Below, piece after piece: positions 24,865 through 35,959 of a DNA stretch of 64,000 nucleotides (within the stretch, counting starts at the first letter, position 1; each line of letters begins with the position of its first letter). The stretch covers positions 32,375,872 to 32,439,871 of the forward strand of contig JACDQD010000004.1 in the NCBI GenBank assembly GCA_019843655.1. The letters are read 5' to 3'. Source of the stretch: Lethocerus indicus. Lineage: Eukaryota; Arthropoda; Insecta; Hemiptera; Belostomatidae. Both the position numbers and the translations under genes were made by a program. The notes below the pieces were generated by a model that was not told where the DNA came from, made no database searches, and saw nothing but the letters and a program-made list of their open reading frames with translations.

Positions 24865-25002
24865 AACGGGCGTAAATTAATACAGAGGACACGAACAGAA
24901 AAACCACCACAGTGACAGCGCGGTGAGGATGCCCAAACTGAAGATGGCGAGCGGCCGAAACCGGTCTAGCGAAAGACCGAACCGCAAAACAGGTATTCCA
25001 AA
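24865..25002. repeat. Core-bearing repeat family, copy 7 (right half with 13-bp TSD)
   Basis: Begins in the family's central spacer (gtgacagcgcggtgaggatg) and runs through ctgaagatggcgagcggccg and aaaccggtctagcgaaagacc to gcaaaacaggtattcc. The direct repeat ctataatttacgt occurs at 24852-24864 and 25003-25015. It is a one-armed copy with its own target duplication. Confidence 0.85.
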
Positions 25003-25015
25003 CTATAATTTACGT

Positions 25016-27747
25016 TTTTCGACAGCGTATAAGTGAGCGGTTCCTATTCGAGTCTGAGGCGGAAACCGCCCCAGACGGCTTCGGTAGCGCGACCCGCGAG
25101 ATAAATTTCAATGAGGACAAAAACTTCGGGAAAAACTCTCCGCCGACAAAAGTCCCCCGGCCGACAAGTGAAGTTGACACAAGAGCTTAGGCCGCTATCT
25201 CGGCCCGCTTTTCCAAGTCGTCGCGGAAAGTGCGGTGGAAAAACTTGTTGACGGTGGGAGGGGAGGGGTGGACAAAGGGTGCCCTCCTCATCCTCCCCCA
25301 ATGCTCTCGCTAAGTGAAAAGTTTGTTTTTAAAGCTAAATCTGCCGTAAGCGACAGTACACAGCCCTTGTACAATGAACGCTTCATCGGGCCGGCTAGAA
25401 CACCTTAAAAGCCCTACTATAAACGAATTGTCTTCTTCTTCTTCTTCTTCTGTCGGTTTTAAATTAACGCGAGCTCTAAAGTCGAGATCAAACAGTAGGA
25501 AAGTAAACATGTCTGCTTACTCACCCTGAGCGCTCTCGGAGGGGTAGTTATAATGTATTTTCGTTAGCGATTCAGGACGTTAATCTAGTACGTGTATCTA
25601 ATAGATCGTTTTAAAAAAAGAAAAAAATTCTTCTCATACTCGGGTAAGAACCACCCCGTTAGTCCGAGATTCTTGCTGCGTTCGGAAACCACCCACTAGC
25701 GAGCTCCACCCTTCGCAACCCTTACCGGTTCCGTGGTAATTGGTCATCAGGGTCCCACTTGAAGAACAGATCATCGAGGTGGGGTGTCGTTAATCATTAT
25801 TACGAACTGGTCTCCGACCTCGGTAGAATATCGTCTCTTCTTCGTGTCCGCTCTGTGCGGCCGTTCGAATGTTTGAAATTACGCGACCCGTAGATACATC
25901 GCGCAGTTGAAATACTGACAAACGGAATATAGAGGACACCGTTTTGATCAACTCAGTCGGACCATGATGACGATGACAGCATTGTATTCAATCAACAACA
26001 TACGATATTATGAGGGCGGAATTTCACAATACGTAATTTACTTGTACCACCCCCCTCCCCCCGTTTTTTACAGCGGTATCGCCCGATAAAGGTAAGCGAA
26101 TTACGCGCGTATTCTTAATCGCATTTTGTTTGCGCTCTGATTCGAAAACCGAAACAACAGTTACGCCCTTGTTTATAGTAATTTAGTCGGAGGCGGAAAA
26201 TCATAACCCTGTTCCCGAACGACACAGTCCAATTTGTAATTTTTCCTGCCCCACTCTTTCGAAATTCAATTGTCTTCGCCATTCCGGGGGAAACAGTTCA
26301 ATTAACAGAGTATCGGGTTTTCACTCCGGGTTTTCGCAGAGCGTCCCAGATTAGCCTTTGAAAGTCGATATAATTTCTGTAACTGATTTTGTTCCTATCG
26401 AATTTGTTCCCGACGAACGAATATTGAAATTGTTTTTTTTACAGCGCCTACACGATCCCCGAGTAGAAAGGGAAAGAGGGCAACGGGTCTTTATATTTTT
26501 AAAAGATAAATCTTTTTTACAGTTAGCCAATAGGCCGACAAGTAACTGTTTTACACGTTATAATTGTAATTGTTTTAATTATCGTCCTCGACATGGTTCT
26601 GGTTCTCGTGATAATGAGATGATAATTACGGTCTTAACACAGTTTTTTGAGCAAATTTTTTATTTTTTCAAAAAAATTTGCATTCAGGGAGAGCTGGACA
26701 CAATTTTTTCATCCCGATCGAAAATGATTTTCTTTTTCAATGCGTGCAAAACCTTATAAACGCAGCCACCTATCGAATCGCCCTCGTAAATGTAAGAATG
26801 TGAAGTTCAATGCATATTCAGATATACTGCCTACGTATGTCCTTTCATAAACAGTACACATTGACGGACTTTTCCTGGAATACATTGGACAGTGAAAATA
26901 TTCCTCCGGTGTTTAATTATAGATCTTGCCCCGAGCTCAAAGGGGCATATTGAGCTTTATTCGATACTGTACTGGGGGTGAGCGCCGAATTCCATTTCTA
27001 GGTCTCGTGTATCGCTTCAATCGATGTTTACATTCGGTGTTTACATCGAGTGTAAACAAGTGGCTCTACGCGTTCTGTCGAGAGGCATTATCCCTCCAAT
27101 TACGTTGTTTCCAACGAGACAAAGGAGGGAGAGAGATCATTAATAATTTTCGATAATGGCTTCCCAATTTCCAATATCCAGCCGTAGCTCTCAATTTCTG
27201 TTGAAAACGAAGGGATAGACGCCTGTATTGTTACAAACGGCGAATATTTGAAATCTATTCAACAACGAATATAACACGATTATAAATAACAAAATTAAAC
27301 TTTCATAATCTACGACAGCATTTGAAAAAATTGACTTTAAACGTGTTTAGTTAGTTTTAATTTATTTATTAACGTTCGGGATAAACGCGTTCAGAAATAT
27401 GAACCGCGGTATTCGTAAAGCTGAGTTCGAATCACATACACAAACACAAACAGATATTTTCCAGACGAATATTGGGTTGGATAGTCTTGAACTGTTGTAT
27501 AATCAGGAGGATATTGTAGTCCAGTAAATATCTAGGAATATGAGAGCGGGCCTTCAATTTACAACATTTGTTTTTCATAAGATAAAAAAAATCGAGAAAC
27601 CCAATTCAATTTCCGACCATTTCCTTCGATATCGTACAACGGAGATTGATCGAAATTTTTCGCCATCTTCAGTCGTCTAGCGAGAATTACGGTATCCCGA
27701 AACGAATAGGTTTTGGGGTTTGTTATACCTCAATTTTCAGATTCAGA
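25016..27747. other. No gene recognised
   Basis: Mixed sequence with a (TTC)n run at 25430-25452. The 133-codon frame at 26358-26759 lies in AT-rich DNA, has no motif and lacks the GC-rich third positions of the two supported exons. A weak core fragment (cgccatcttcagtcg) lies near 27660. Confidence 0.45.
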
Positions 27748-27758
27748 TGTTTACAAGA

Positions 27759-28216
27759 TTGTTTTTTTTCACCTTTTATTTGTTTGTACAATCGATTACA
27801 GTCTAATTATGCGTACAAATGTTGAATGTATATTTCTCGCTTGAATCACTCGATAAAAGAGACCACCCAATGGCGGCACTTTTCACACGTGAACAGTTTA
27901 CGGCTTCGGGGTGAGAGAGGAAGGGGACTGAACGAGTGGATTGGGATGAGGAGAGAGGCGGATTTGGACCTCGGTATGTTGAGGTCACGGTGGATTGTGC
28001 GGTTAGAAACATATCCGGGGGGAGCATTAAGGATGGTGCGAAGGACTTTTGACCCCATAGCTCTATACCGTATGTCCATGTCGGTACAAGTATCGCTTTG
28101 TATGTTGTCATTTTGTTACTTGATGTCCGTTTTAGTAGCGGTCTTAAAAGTCCAAATTTTCGGTTTGAGTCGTTTGTCCGGGGCGGACGTTGGATTTCTT
28201 GGCGGAACCCCATATC
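27759..28216 (-). mobile_element. 5'-truncated Jockey-like LINE with target duplication
   Basis: The 3' end lies at the left with an A-rich tail (minus strand). The 3' UTR contains the shared gactgaacgagtggattggg block. Upstream, in minus sense, are YKAILVPTWTYGIELWG and NRKFGLLRPLLKRTS, the conserved end of the Jockey-type ORF2. The direct repeat tgtttacaaga flanks it (27748-27758, 28217-28227). The distal end carries a displaced ttggatttcttggcggaac segment that belongs further inside the element, so the 5' end is rearranged. Confidence 0.8.
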
Positions 28217-28324
28217 TGTTTACAAGAATTGAGGAAAAAATGGTATACTACGACTTTTTTCTTATACGTTCACGGACTCGGTTAGTGTAAATCGGGACGA
28301 ATGCAGAAAGTGATGAAGGCCGAT

Positions 28325-28385
28325 AATAAGTGGCGGGTTTTGAACCCGGTTTGGGGAGTGTGCGCCCTGAGGCACTTGTTGCTCG
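28325..28385 (-). repeat. Possible tRNA-derived SINE head
   Basis: On the minus strand GGTTCAAAACCC (28346-28335) fits the Pol III B-box pattern. CAACAAGTGCCTC (28381-28369) sits at about the right distance for an A-box-like element. No full cloverleaf with a matching acceptor stem can be drawn, so this is not a tRNA gene call. Confidence 0.25.
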
Positions 28386-29110
28386 CTCCCGGCCCCGACC
28401 GAAAGCTTACCCCAGAGTCAGTTTACCCCCGAGGACCGGACAAATACCATCCCCCCCCGGTGATCTCGCCGCCCGCTCATACTCGTGTGAATTATTTCCA
28501 ACATATCACTATGCTCTAGTTCCTGCCGAGACTCCGTCGCTCCAGCCCGTGTAAGTTCTACAGCCCCACTGCATGCGCTAATAAAGCACCGATCGCGTGC
28601 AGTACGTTTTAGGCCGCGATTCGATTATTCGATATTTCCATACAACTTATTCCTTCAAGAAGAAAAAATCGTTGGTTCGTACCCCCCTTGTAGTTCAACA
28701 GTGTACACCTATACGAGATTAATACTTTTTTTGAGTCATCAGTCCTACAAAATTGTAACTGGGCCAACAGAAAATATCGTTCAATTCTGAAGCCATATAT
28801 TTTAGAATAATAAGAATTTCATTATTCGAAGAAACCATAATTTAATGGAAAATTTAAATTATCCTATACTCTTTCAATCGGAATTGCGGCCAACTCCTTG
28901 TCACCTACTGTGGGGAATATTTACCGGAAAAAATGTTTCTTCGCAACAATGCTACAGGGCAAGACAATGTGCAGAAAAATCAATGTTTTTAGGCAGTTTA
29001 TTAGATTGAAACTAAATTGCGAATCTTCGTGTGTGTCTCGAAGTCCCGGCTCTTCATTTTGCGGCCGGTTTCAACTTAGCACTGATTTGGGCACGGTGTT
29101 TTAATTAATT
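28386..29110. other. No gene recognised
   Basis: Mixed sequence, GC-rich at its left edge then AT-rich. No exon or transposon was identified. Confidence 0.45.
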
Positions 29111-29165
29111 AGACTGACAAGTGCACTCGATAAACGTGACGGCGTTCGATACCCGGCCTGCGATA
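29111..29165 (+). repeat. Possible second SINE-like Pol III segment
   Basis: GACAAGTGCACTC at about 29116 and GTTCGATACCCGG at 29144-29156 resemble an A-box/B-box pair. They share CAAGTGC and the B-box form with 28325-28385. Weak evidence only. Confidence 0.22.
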
Positions 29166-30190
29166 CAGCCCTGTGTCGAGGGTCAGTATTAGACTCGCCG
29201 TAAACACAACTGGGAATGCATAATTCGTAAATTTCAGAAATATCCGACCTCTCTCCGTCTTGGCCACATTTTTCTTTTTTCAATTAATCAACTCCCCCTC
29301 AGAATTCTTACGATATATATATATTCTTGCAAATATAATGCCTTAAATGTATTCCTTGCGGACACCTCTTAACGCCTATTTCCGCTGAACGGTACGTGAA
29401 TTCTCACCACTTATTGCCGTTTTCTTTTTTCCGTCGATAACCAGTCAGAAAAGGAGAAATTACATTGGGAAATATATTACATTTGAATAATGCAAGTATC
29501 CTCTAACCTCTACTCCTGAGTTCAGGTAAATCTAACCTCAAGTACACACCTATTAAATATTAACGAGATAAAACGTCCACAGTCAAAGCTTTGCGAAAGG
29601 TTTATCACGAATAATACTTTTAAAGCGTTCTTTATTATTTTATAGATCCCAGTTTAACTATATTTAAACGAGTCAAACGCACCGTGCCGTAACAAATAAT
29701 TGGTGGAAAAACCTTTGCTGAAATATATATAGGACGTTTTAGAACATTTCACAGTGGAAAATTAATTTTCTTCATTTTTTCCAAATGTCAACAGCTAACG
29801 CACATAATAATATCTCTTAACCTTAGGATATTTTTTTAATTACTTAATTTCGACATTAAAATGTCTAATATAAAAAGTGTATAGAAACAATAGAATGATA
29901 GTTATTTCTTTACTATGATCACAAATCAGTGATTTGTGTAGCTTAGCGTTTACCTGTAATATGAGTTAAACGGGCCGACAACTACCTTTCAAAAAAAAAC
30001 ACGTTAATTTGAGTTCATTTTTAAGCCGATTTTTATTTCCGATATTTCCGTTTACCCTCTCTCTATTTGCCAGCGCTTTTCCTTCAAACTGTTCCGTATT
30101 TTTTTTCTCTTTACCTTTGCGCCTTTGAATGATCACTCAGCTTTGCCTTTGAACGGTCGGAAAGTTCGAAAAAACAATTATGTGTTATTT

Positions 30191-30240
<50 letters not shown>

Positions 30241-31172
30241 GTGAAAGATCGATATCTGGAAAATGTCCCCCATACCCCCTTGGTGTATTTACAGAATATT
30301 TACTGAATATCATTATTGCTCTATAGTTGTATTATTTTATTTTCTAATTCAGAATGTTGGCTTTCTCCTATTCTGACACATATCGTAAAATTATGTCTCC
30401 TATTTTTACTTACATCGCATATGTTGCATTTTTTCTTGACGCGATTAAAAATATTTGTATTCGACATTGGCCGGCTTATATGAGAAATAATGATGTTCGG
30501 CAAATATTTCTGGCGTTTTCACGCTGGCAAATAATTCACAGGTAATTCACCGGCAAAAGTCGAATAAAAATATTTTCATTAGGTCGAGGCACAGAGGCAA
30601 TTTTTAAATAGACGATATATGCCGAAATATGAGCAATAACATTATGATATACGTTAAAGAAAATAGGAGAAAACTTATGTGTGTCGAATTCTAAATTAGG
30701 AAAGACAAGAAATACAATTCGACAATATAATGATATTTAGCAAATATTTTTCATTTCATAAGCGACTACGCGAATGCTGAAATTCATTCGAAGAGCGTTC
30801 ACGTTTCGCAATAACATATTCATCATATCAGTCGCGCTATCGATTTAGGCCGTAGAAAAATTAAAGCGATTGTATTAATTTAAGTTCTAAATCAAGTCCG
30901 AAGACAGTGTAGAGTAGTGTTGGTGGCTGGAGACCGATATTCAGGTGAAGTATGCGACAGGTATCCCAGAATAACAACGCTCCCTTTAACAACTGCTCAA
31001 TATCCCACATGTCATCCCCCAATCCACTTTAAACGTTTAAATCGATTGAATTTTTAATTGGGCCGAAGTCACCCTCGTCCATTTGCGAGAGGGCTGATTT
31101 ACGAGTGGCCGCATTTCTGCCCCTGTCACTCTCGTGTTCATTCTGAACCCGGGTAAATATAGTCCATGTAAT
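29166..31172. other. No gene recognised; contains an (AT)n microsatellite
   Basis: AT-rich DNA with an (AT)n run at 30193-30238. No open frame with a recognisable motif. Confidence 0.5.
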
Positions 31173-31185
31173 GGGTAAGTAAATA

Positions 31186-31500
31186 CAGTAGGTTTGTGGT
31201 GTTTCTGTCTCCTCTCGCCGGTTCGGTCTTTCGCTAGACCGGTTTCGGCCGCTCGCCATCTTCAGTAGCGGTGTTAGTCACTGTCGGCACTTTGGATGTT
31301 TTCGGGCATCCAAAACACTGATGTACAAACTGATCGAAACAATGTACTGACAGTGCCGACGTGATGACTAACACCGCTACTGAAGATGGCGAGCGGCCGA
31401 AACCGGTCTGGCAAAAGACCGAACCGGCGAGAGGAGACGGAAACACCGCAAATCTACGGTATTCCAACCCCTCGCAGACCACAAAACAGGTATGTTAAAC
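31186..31500. repeat. Core-bearing repeat family, copy 9 (reference full inverted copy)
   Basis: Two arms of about 110 bp in inverted orientation surround a centre of about 90 bp. Each arm has tctcctctcgccggttcgg, a GGTCT/AGACC hairpin, the core (ctgaagatggcgagcggccg in one sense) and gtgttagtcac. The ends differ: the left begins at cagtaggtttgtgg, whereas the right continues through ggtattccaacccctcg and cagaccacaaaacaggtat. The 13-bp direct repeat gggtaagtaaata lies at 31173-31185 and 31501-31513. Frames through it are shadows of the palindrome. Confidence 0.92.
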
Positions 31501-31539
31501 GGGTAAGTAAATAATTTTAGCATCCGCACCGTACATATC

Positions 31540-31919
31540 GAGCATTTATTGGTGCCCGAGATTTTTCAAATGATTTTCAATACATTCAACTTTTCCACTA
31601 TCTCCGGCGTTGTACTATGGCATTCTTTATCGATTATCGGACTTTATTCGGCCGTCATCGACTTCGACTCTACGATCGAGGAGAGCTTTTAGTGAAAAAT
31701 CACCCGAACGAAATTCAACAAACAAGTTTTGACGCTGACTTTTAGGGGCATAACTTTTTGCGACCTCGCGACGCGTTTTTACCTTCGGGAAAATAAAAAG
31801 GCCAAATATGACGATGTCATATCGGTAATGACATATCCGAAGACCTGAGATTTATACGTAAAAATACATATTTTCGCCGTCTATCGGCCAAATCCGCAAT
31901 CAATTAGTTGCCAACGCAA
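31540..31919 (-). mobile_element. Mariner remnant, 5' end
   Basis: On the minus strand the 5' inverted repeat begins TTGCGTTGGCAACTAATTG at 31919, next to a TA. Further in, ASRGRKKL-like, FVEFRSGDFSLK and RRVEVDDGRIK stretches match mariner transposase between stops and frame breaks. The 3' end was not found. Confidence 0.7.
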
Positions 31920-33440
31920 TATATTAATTATATTTGTGTTCGTAATTTATGAATAAAATATTCGTCCTCAATTATGCGATGTGCTGTCTTCTCTTATTCG
32001 TACCGCCTTAAAGAGAGACCGGTTTCGTTTTGGATCAATGATACTGTCAAGAGAACAGTCACTACATTCTTACTGTTACATCAATGTGATAAATATAAAA
32101 ATATAAAATATTTACATTGAAGGAACAGTTAGATAAAACAAAAAGAAGCCCCCACAAAAAACAGATTTAACTACCATTTTACTGTGTTATATAAACGTCT
32201 TTCCCTCAGGATCCGCCTTAAGTACCTCATGAAATCGTAGTCCTTAAAATTCAGACAGAAATTTATGGTGGAAGAGTAATAATATCGAAATAAATTGACT
32301 GCTCTCAATATCGGATATAATCGGTTCTGTTAAGAAAGGTATTCAGAAACAGAGCACTTCTAATAGTCATAAGTTAAACAAGTGCAGGAGCAAACAGAAG
32401 GAAACTTAGCTAGGGCTTAGCAAAGCTGGGGAGCAGTTCTGATCTTAAGCTCTGAGCAAGTTTTGTAATCCCAAGGATTAGAAAGGCGGCTTCTCCTTAA
32501 ATATCAGAAGGCATTTTCTCTCTGATCTTAGGCAAATTCAGTAGAGTTTTATTGTTCAGAATGAATTTCTAATCAAAATCCAACTCCACTTTTGGCGCAG
32601 GTCGAAAATTTTTATTTTTGTAAAATCAACTTATAGTTGGCGGGTTTATTTGTGACTTGATAAACACATTACGATTTTATTCTCAGCTTTAGACTGTCAA
32701 TTACAATTTTTATTTACGATCTTACCGGAAGCCAGTCAGTGACGATATATATTATTTATTTCTGAAATTATATAGAGCGGTCTATCGCAAATCGGGGTCG
32801 GTCTAAGCGCTGGAACTAGTATGGAGGGCGCCTATATAATTAGTGTTGCGCGAACACAGAATTTGCATTTTGCTAAGGGGGAAAAAATATTTTTCGCCGG
32901 GACATTTTACGCCTGTTTATCTGTCCGGTCATTTTCTTTTTTCAACGTTTTTTATAACCATCTCTAAACAGACATTTTACGGAGCCGCGCGATCGCCAGT
33001 TTTTCCAGCCTTTCGGAAAACTTTTCGTCCCTGATATCGCGAAAACGCATGGGCATTGTTTTTGTTGTTGTTTTTTTTCCCCCCCCCCAGGAGAGGGGAC
33101 GCCGGTGTCACTTTATTTAACCCGTTTTTACCCGGTTTATTGCCGGCAAAAAAACGCTCTCCCGGCAAAGCGGGATTTACCATTTCTGTTTTCATTTCGT
33201 GCTTAGCCCCAGAACGCCCCACCTCCCTACGATTTTTTCACCACCTCTCGCGTTCCTTTCTGTTATTTCAGGTTGTATATCTCGTTTTGATTGAATCCGC
33301 TGAAAATTAAAAAAAAATTGTAACGTACTTAGTTTACTAATTTGTTTTTGATTCGGGACTGGAATTTGTTGTATTACTGTACCAAAACGTCTCGGAGAAA
33401 CGGGAAAGCAATGTTGTAGAACGGTAATTTATTTGGAATG
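31920..33440. other. No gene recognised
   Basis: Mixed sequence. A relatively CpG-poor patch lies at about 32340-32590, and a T-tract next to a C10 tract lies near 33070-33090. Frames at 33056-33310 and 32977-33222 have no motifs. Confidence 0.45.
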
Positions 33441-33768
33441 CCTGTTTTGCGATCTGCTGCTAGGGGGAGGCGGTTGGAATACCGATGATTCAATCGGTGT
33501 CCTATCGATCGTCTTCACTTGTTAGGAGTGTCATGATGTCTGCAAGCCAACACTGCTACCAAAAATCCACGTTGTAAACGGTATTTTGCCGACGACCTCC
33601 AAACAAAACAGGTTTCAGCTGCTCGCCATCTTCAGTAACTGGGTTCCACAGCTTTGGCGCACGGGACGCTTTCGGGGAACATCCCTGTTTGCACTTGTAC
33701 CGTCTGGGGGGACGGCCGAAGTGAGTCGCAGTGCTACTGAAGATGGCGAGCGGCCGAAACCGGTCTAT
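33441..33768. repeat. Core-bearing repeat family, copy 10 (variant centre)
   Basis: A tail segment (cctgttttgcgatctgctgc ... ggttggaatacc) lies left of an inverted pair of cores (gctcgccatcttcagtaac and gctactgaagatggcgagcg) around an unusual centre. The flanks show only a loose ggtaa...tttatt similarity, so the target duplication is uncertain. Confidence 0.75.
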
Positions 33769-34284
33769 GGTAATAATTTATTGTTTGAACAGAATTATGA
33801 TCTATTGTCCGGTAGGAGTTTGTAGAGTAATTTTTATTGCAAATTATGCCAATTACAGAATATTATATATTCCTTTTATGGATTCCTACCTCTTATAGAT
33901 TCTATACGAGGTTGAATTCTGAATACTAGTTAGAAGTCCGCCACACAACTCTCCCCATTATATACCTCAGCGAATTTCCACGGCTAGTCGTCTCTTATCT
34001 AGCTCCATTTTCCGATTCGACGCTCCCCCCGAATTTTACCGATCGATATCCGCCCCGGGTTCTGAATTTCTGTCGATCGGTAACCGACCGCCCGGAGGTA
34101 ATAATACCCTTTCGGGACTGGTTCAGTCCCTTCGACGTGTCCCGATTTAAAGGCCTTTATCGGATTCATTTTTGGGGCGGGTAAAACCTGATTCGGTTCT
34201 TGACAGGCCCCGTGAATTGTGACAAGCGTTCGGTGACGAGGGCCTGAATGAGCACCGGGAACGATAGCATTGCGAACTTACGGA
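33769..34284. other. No gene recognised
   Basis: Non-coding sequence between two copies of the core-bearing family. Confidence 0.5.
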
Positions 34285-34296
34285 AAAATATTGACC

Positions 34297-34478
34297 GTAG
34301 ATTTCGTGTGTTTCTGTCTCCTGTCGCCGGTTCGCTCTTCTGCTAGACCGGTTTCGGCCGCTCGCCATCTTCAGTAGCGGTGTTAGTCACTTTCGGCACT
34401 TGTACTGTGTCACGGCCAAAAGTGACTAATCTACGGTATTCCGACCCCTCGCATACCACAAAACAGATATTCGAAACG
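34297..34478. repeat. Core-bearing repeat family, copy 11 (12-bp TSD)
   Basis: It begins gtagatttcgtgtgtttctg. One full arm, a centre (cggcacttgtactgtgtcac), a short return of the second arm and the tail ccgacccctcgcataccac then aaaacagatatt follow. The direct repeat aaaatattgacc is at 34285-34296 and 34479-34490. The inner part of the second arm is deleted. Confidence 0.88.
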
Positions 34479-34786
34479 AAAATATTGACCTTATTGGAAA
34501 TACGTGGCGTGACAATTTAATTCCCGGAATTGATCGAGTCACATCCAGTTACAGATAGTAACATTTCTCGCTGGACCTAGGACCAAATTAACATGTATTT
34601 TTTCAGTGTTTATTTGATCGTAGGTGGTCAGTTTCCTTATACTGGTATAAAGAAGAAAAATTATGCCTGAAACATTAAACCTTTTGATGTGGATAGTGTG
34701 ATGAATAATTTAGCCACAGTATTATTATTTAACATAATGTTCGTTATAAATGAGCTTCTACTGCATGTTATGTGTTCGATCTTTTG

Positions 34787-34860
34787 TCTTCTCTCCGCGT
34801 TTGGTTATTTTCTTAGTGGACCGGTTTCGGCCGCTCGCCATCTTCAATAACTGTGTCTTA
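34787..34860. repeat. Core-bearing repeat family, copy 12 (half)
   Basis: Contains cttctctccgcgtttggtta and accggtttcggccgctcgcc, then atcttcaataactgtgtc. One arm only, with degraded ends. Confidence 0.7.
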
Positions 34861-35777
34861 TGTCGTTCATTAACCTGGTCCTGGATGAACTAACCGGGCA
34901 TGCCCCGTTCCGGTCGTTATATACCGACGGAGCCGGATTAATTAGTTCCGCGTTTCCGACTTTCCGTTTTTGAGATTCGTTTGACGAACAAGAAAAAATT
35001 AATAATCCGATCCCTGGCCAAGGAAATGAATCGGCGCGTTTGGTTTTGAGTATAGAGAGATGGAGAGAGGGAGGGTGAGAGGGAGGGAGAGAGGGATGGA
35101 GAGAGGGGGTGAGTGAGAGAGATAATGTTGATTGAGCGAGGCGAGACCCTTTTGCCGCTTAATTAATTTCTGGGGGGGGGGCCGATCGACGGTCGGCCGA
35201 TTTCAAAGCCGATTCGAGACCGATTGAACCGGTTCGGTTTTGGACGCGGCGCCGCCATCTGAGCTCTAAACCGAAAGGAAATTGGAAACCACACGTCCGC
35301 ACCCATTTTACGCAAAACACAGCCTATCTCGGGGGCGTAATGATTTGATTTAAATTGGAATACCCGCTATGTGGAAATCATTACAATTTCAAGGGCCGAA
35401 ACCAGTACGATAAACTGTCCAAAGAAACATAGATTATCTGAGAAACCTATGGCCGGCAGGTTTTTCAACCCTAATCCATTTCGCATTATACCCATATAAC
35501 AGCTAACAACGTGAGACGTTTACGTGAATAAAATTGAGATAATTTATTGGGTTATACGGTTTTTTAAACAAGATTTAGTATTCTGACGAGATGTATATTT
35601 GTTTCCGAAAATAACACCAGATTCAGTAATGCCGTTTCCAATGGTAGTACGACGTCACAGAAATTAGTGAAATTATCGCAAGACACAATATGTGTTATAA
35701 TTGAATTAATAGGGTTGTGGGGGGGCTTTCAACAGGTCGTAATCGTGAAGATGAGTTCCGAAACGTCGGAAGCGGAA
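34861..35777. other. No gene recognised; GA-rich tract
   Basis: Includes a GGGA/GA-rich tract at 35052-35124. Immediately before the next repeat copy is gagttccgaaacgtcggaag (35754-35773), a motif shared with other loci in the window. Confidence 0.5.
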
Positions 35778-35790
35778 TATACCCAACTTC

Positions 35791-35946
35791 TGTAGGTTCG
35801 TGATGTTTCTGTCTCCTCTCGCTGGTTAGGTCTTTTGCTAGACCGGTTTCGGCTGCTCGCCATCTTCAGTAGCGCTGTGTTAGTCACTGTTAGCACTTTG
35901 GATGTTTTTTGGGCATCCTCACTGCCCACTGTCACTTTCACATGTC
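35791..35946. repeat. Core-bearing repeat family, copy 13 (left half with 13-bp TSD)
   Basis: It runs from tgtaggttcgtgatgtttct through the hairpin, ggtttcggctgctcgccatc and ttcagtagcg to cactttggatg and the centre, ending cactttcacatgtc. The second arm is absent. The direct repeat tatacccaacttc is perfect at 35778-35790 and 35947-35959. Confidence 0.9.
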
Positions 35947-35959
35947 TATACCCAACTTC

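Noticed and set aside
26358..26759. 133-codon plus frame
   Set aside because: AT-rich, no motif and no GC-ending codon bias like that of the two supported exons.
28325..28385. tRNA gene
   Set aside because: B-box-like sequence, but no complete cloverleaf or acceptor stem.
31380..31440. Hammerhead ribozyme in the repeat core (CTGAAGA ... GAAA)
   Set aside because: The CUGANGA and GAAA boxes are present, as reported for Penelope-like and retrozyme elements. But stem II needs an unpaired U and no UH cleavage site follows a stem III in the expected place. A covariance search would decide.
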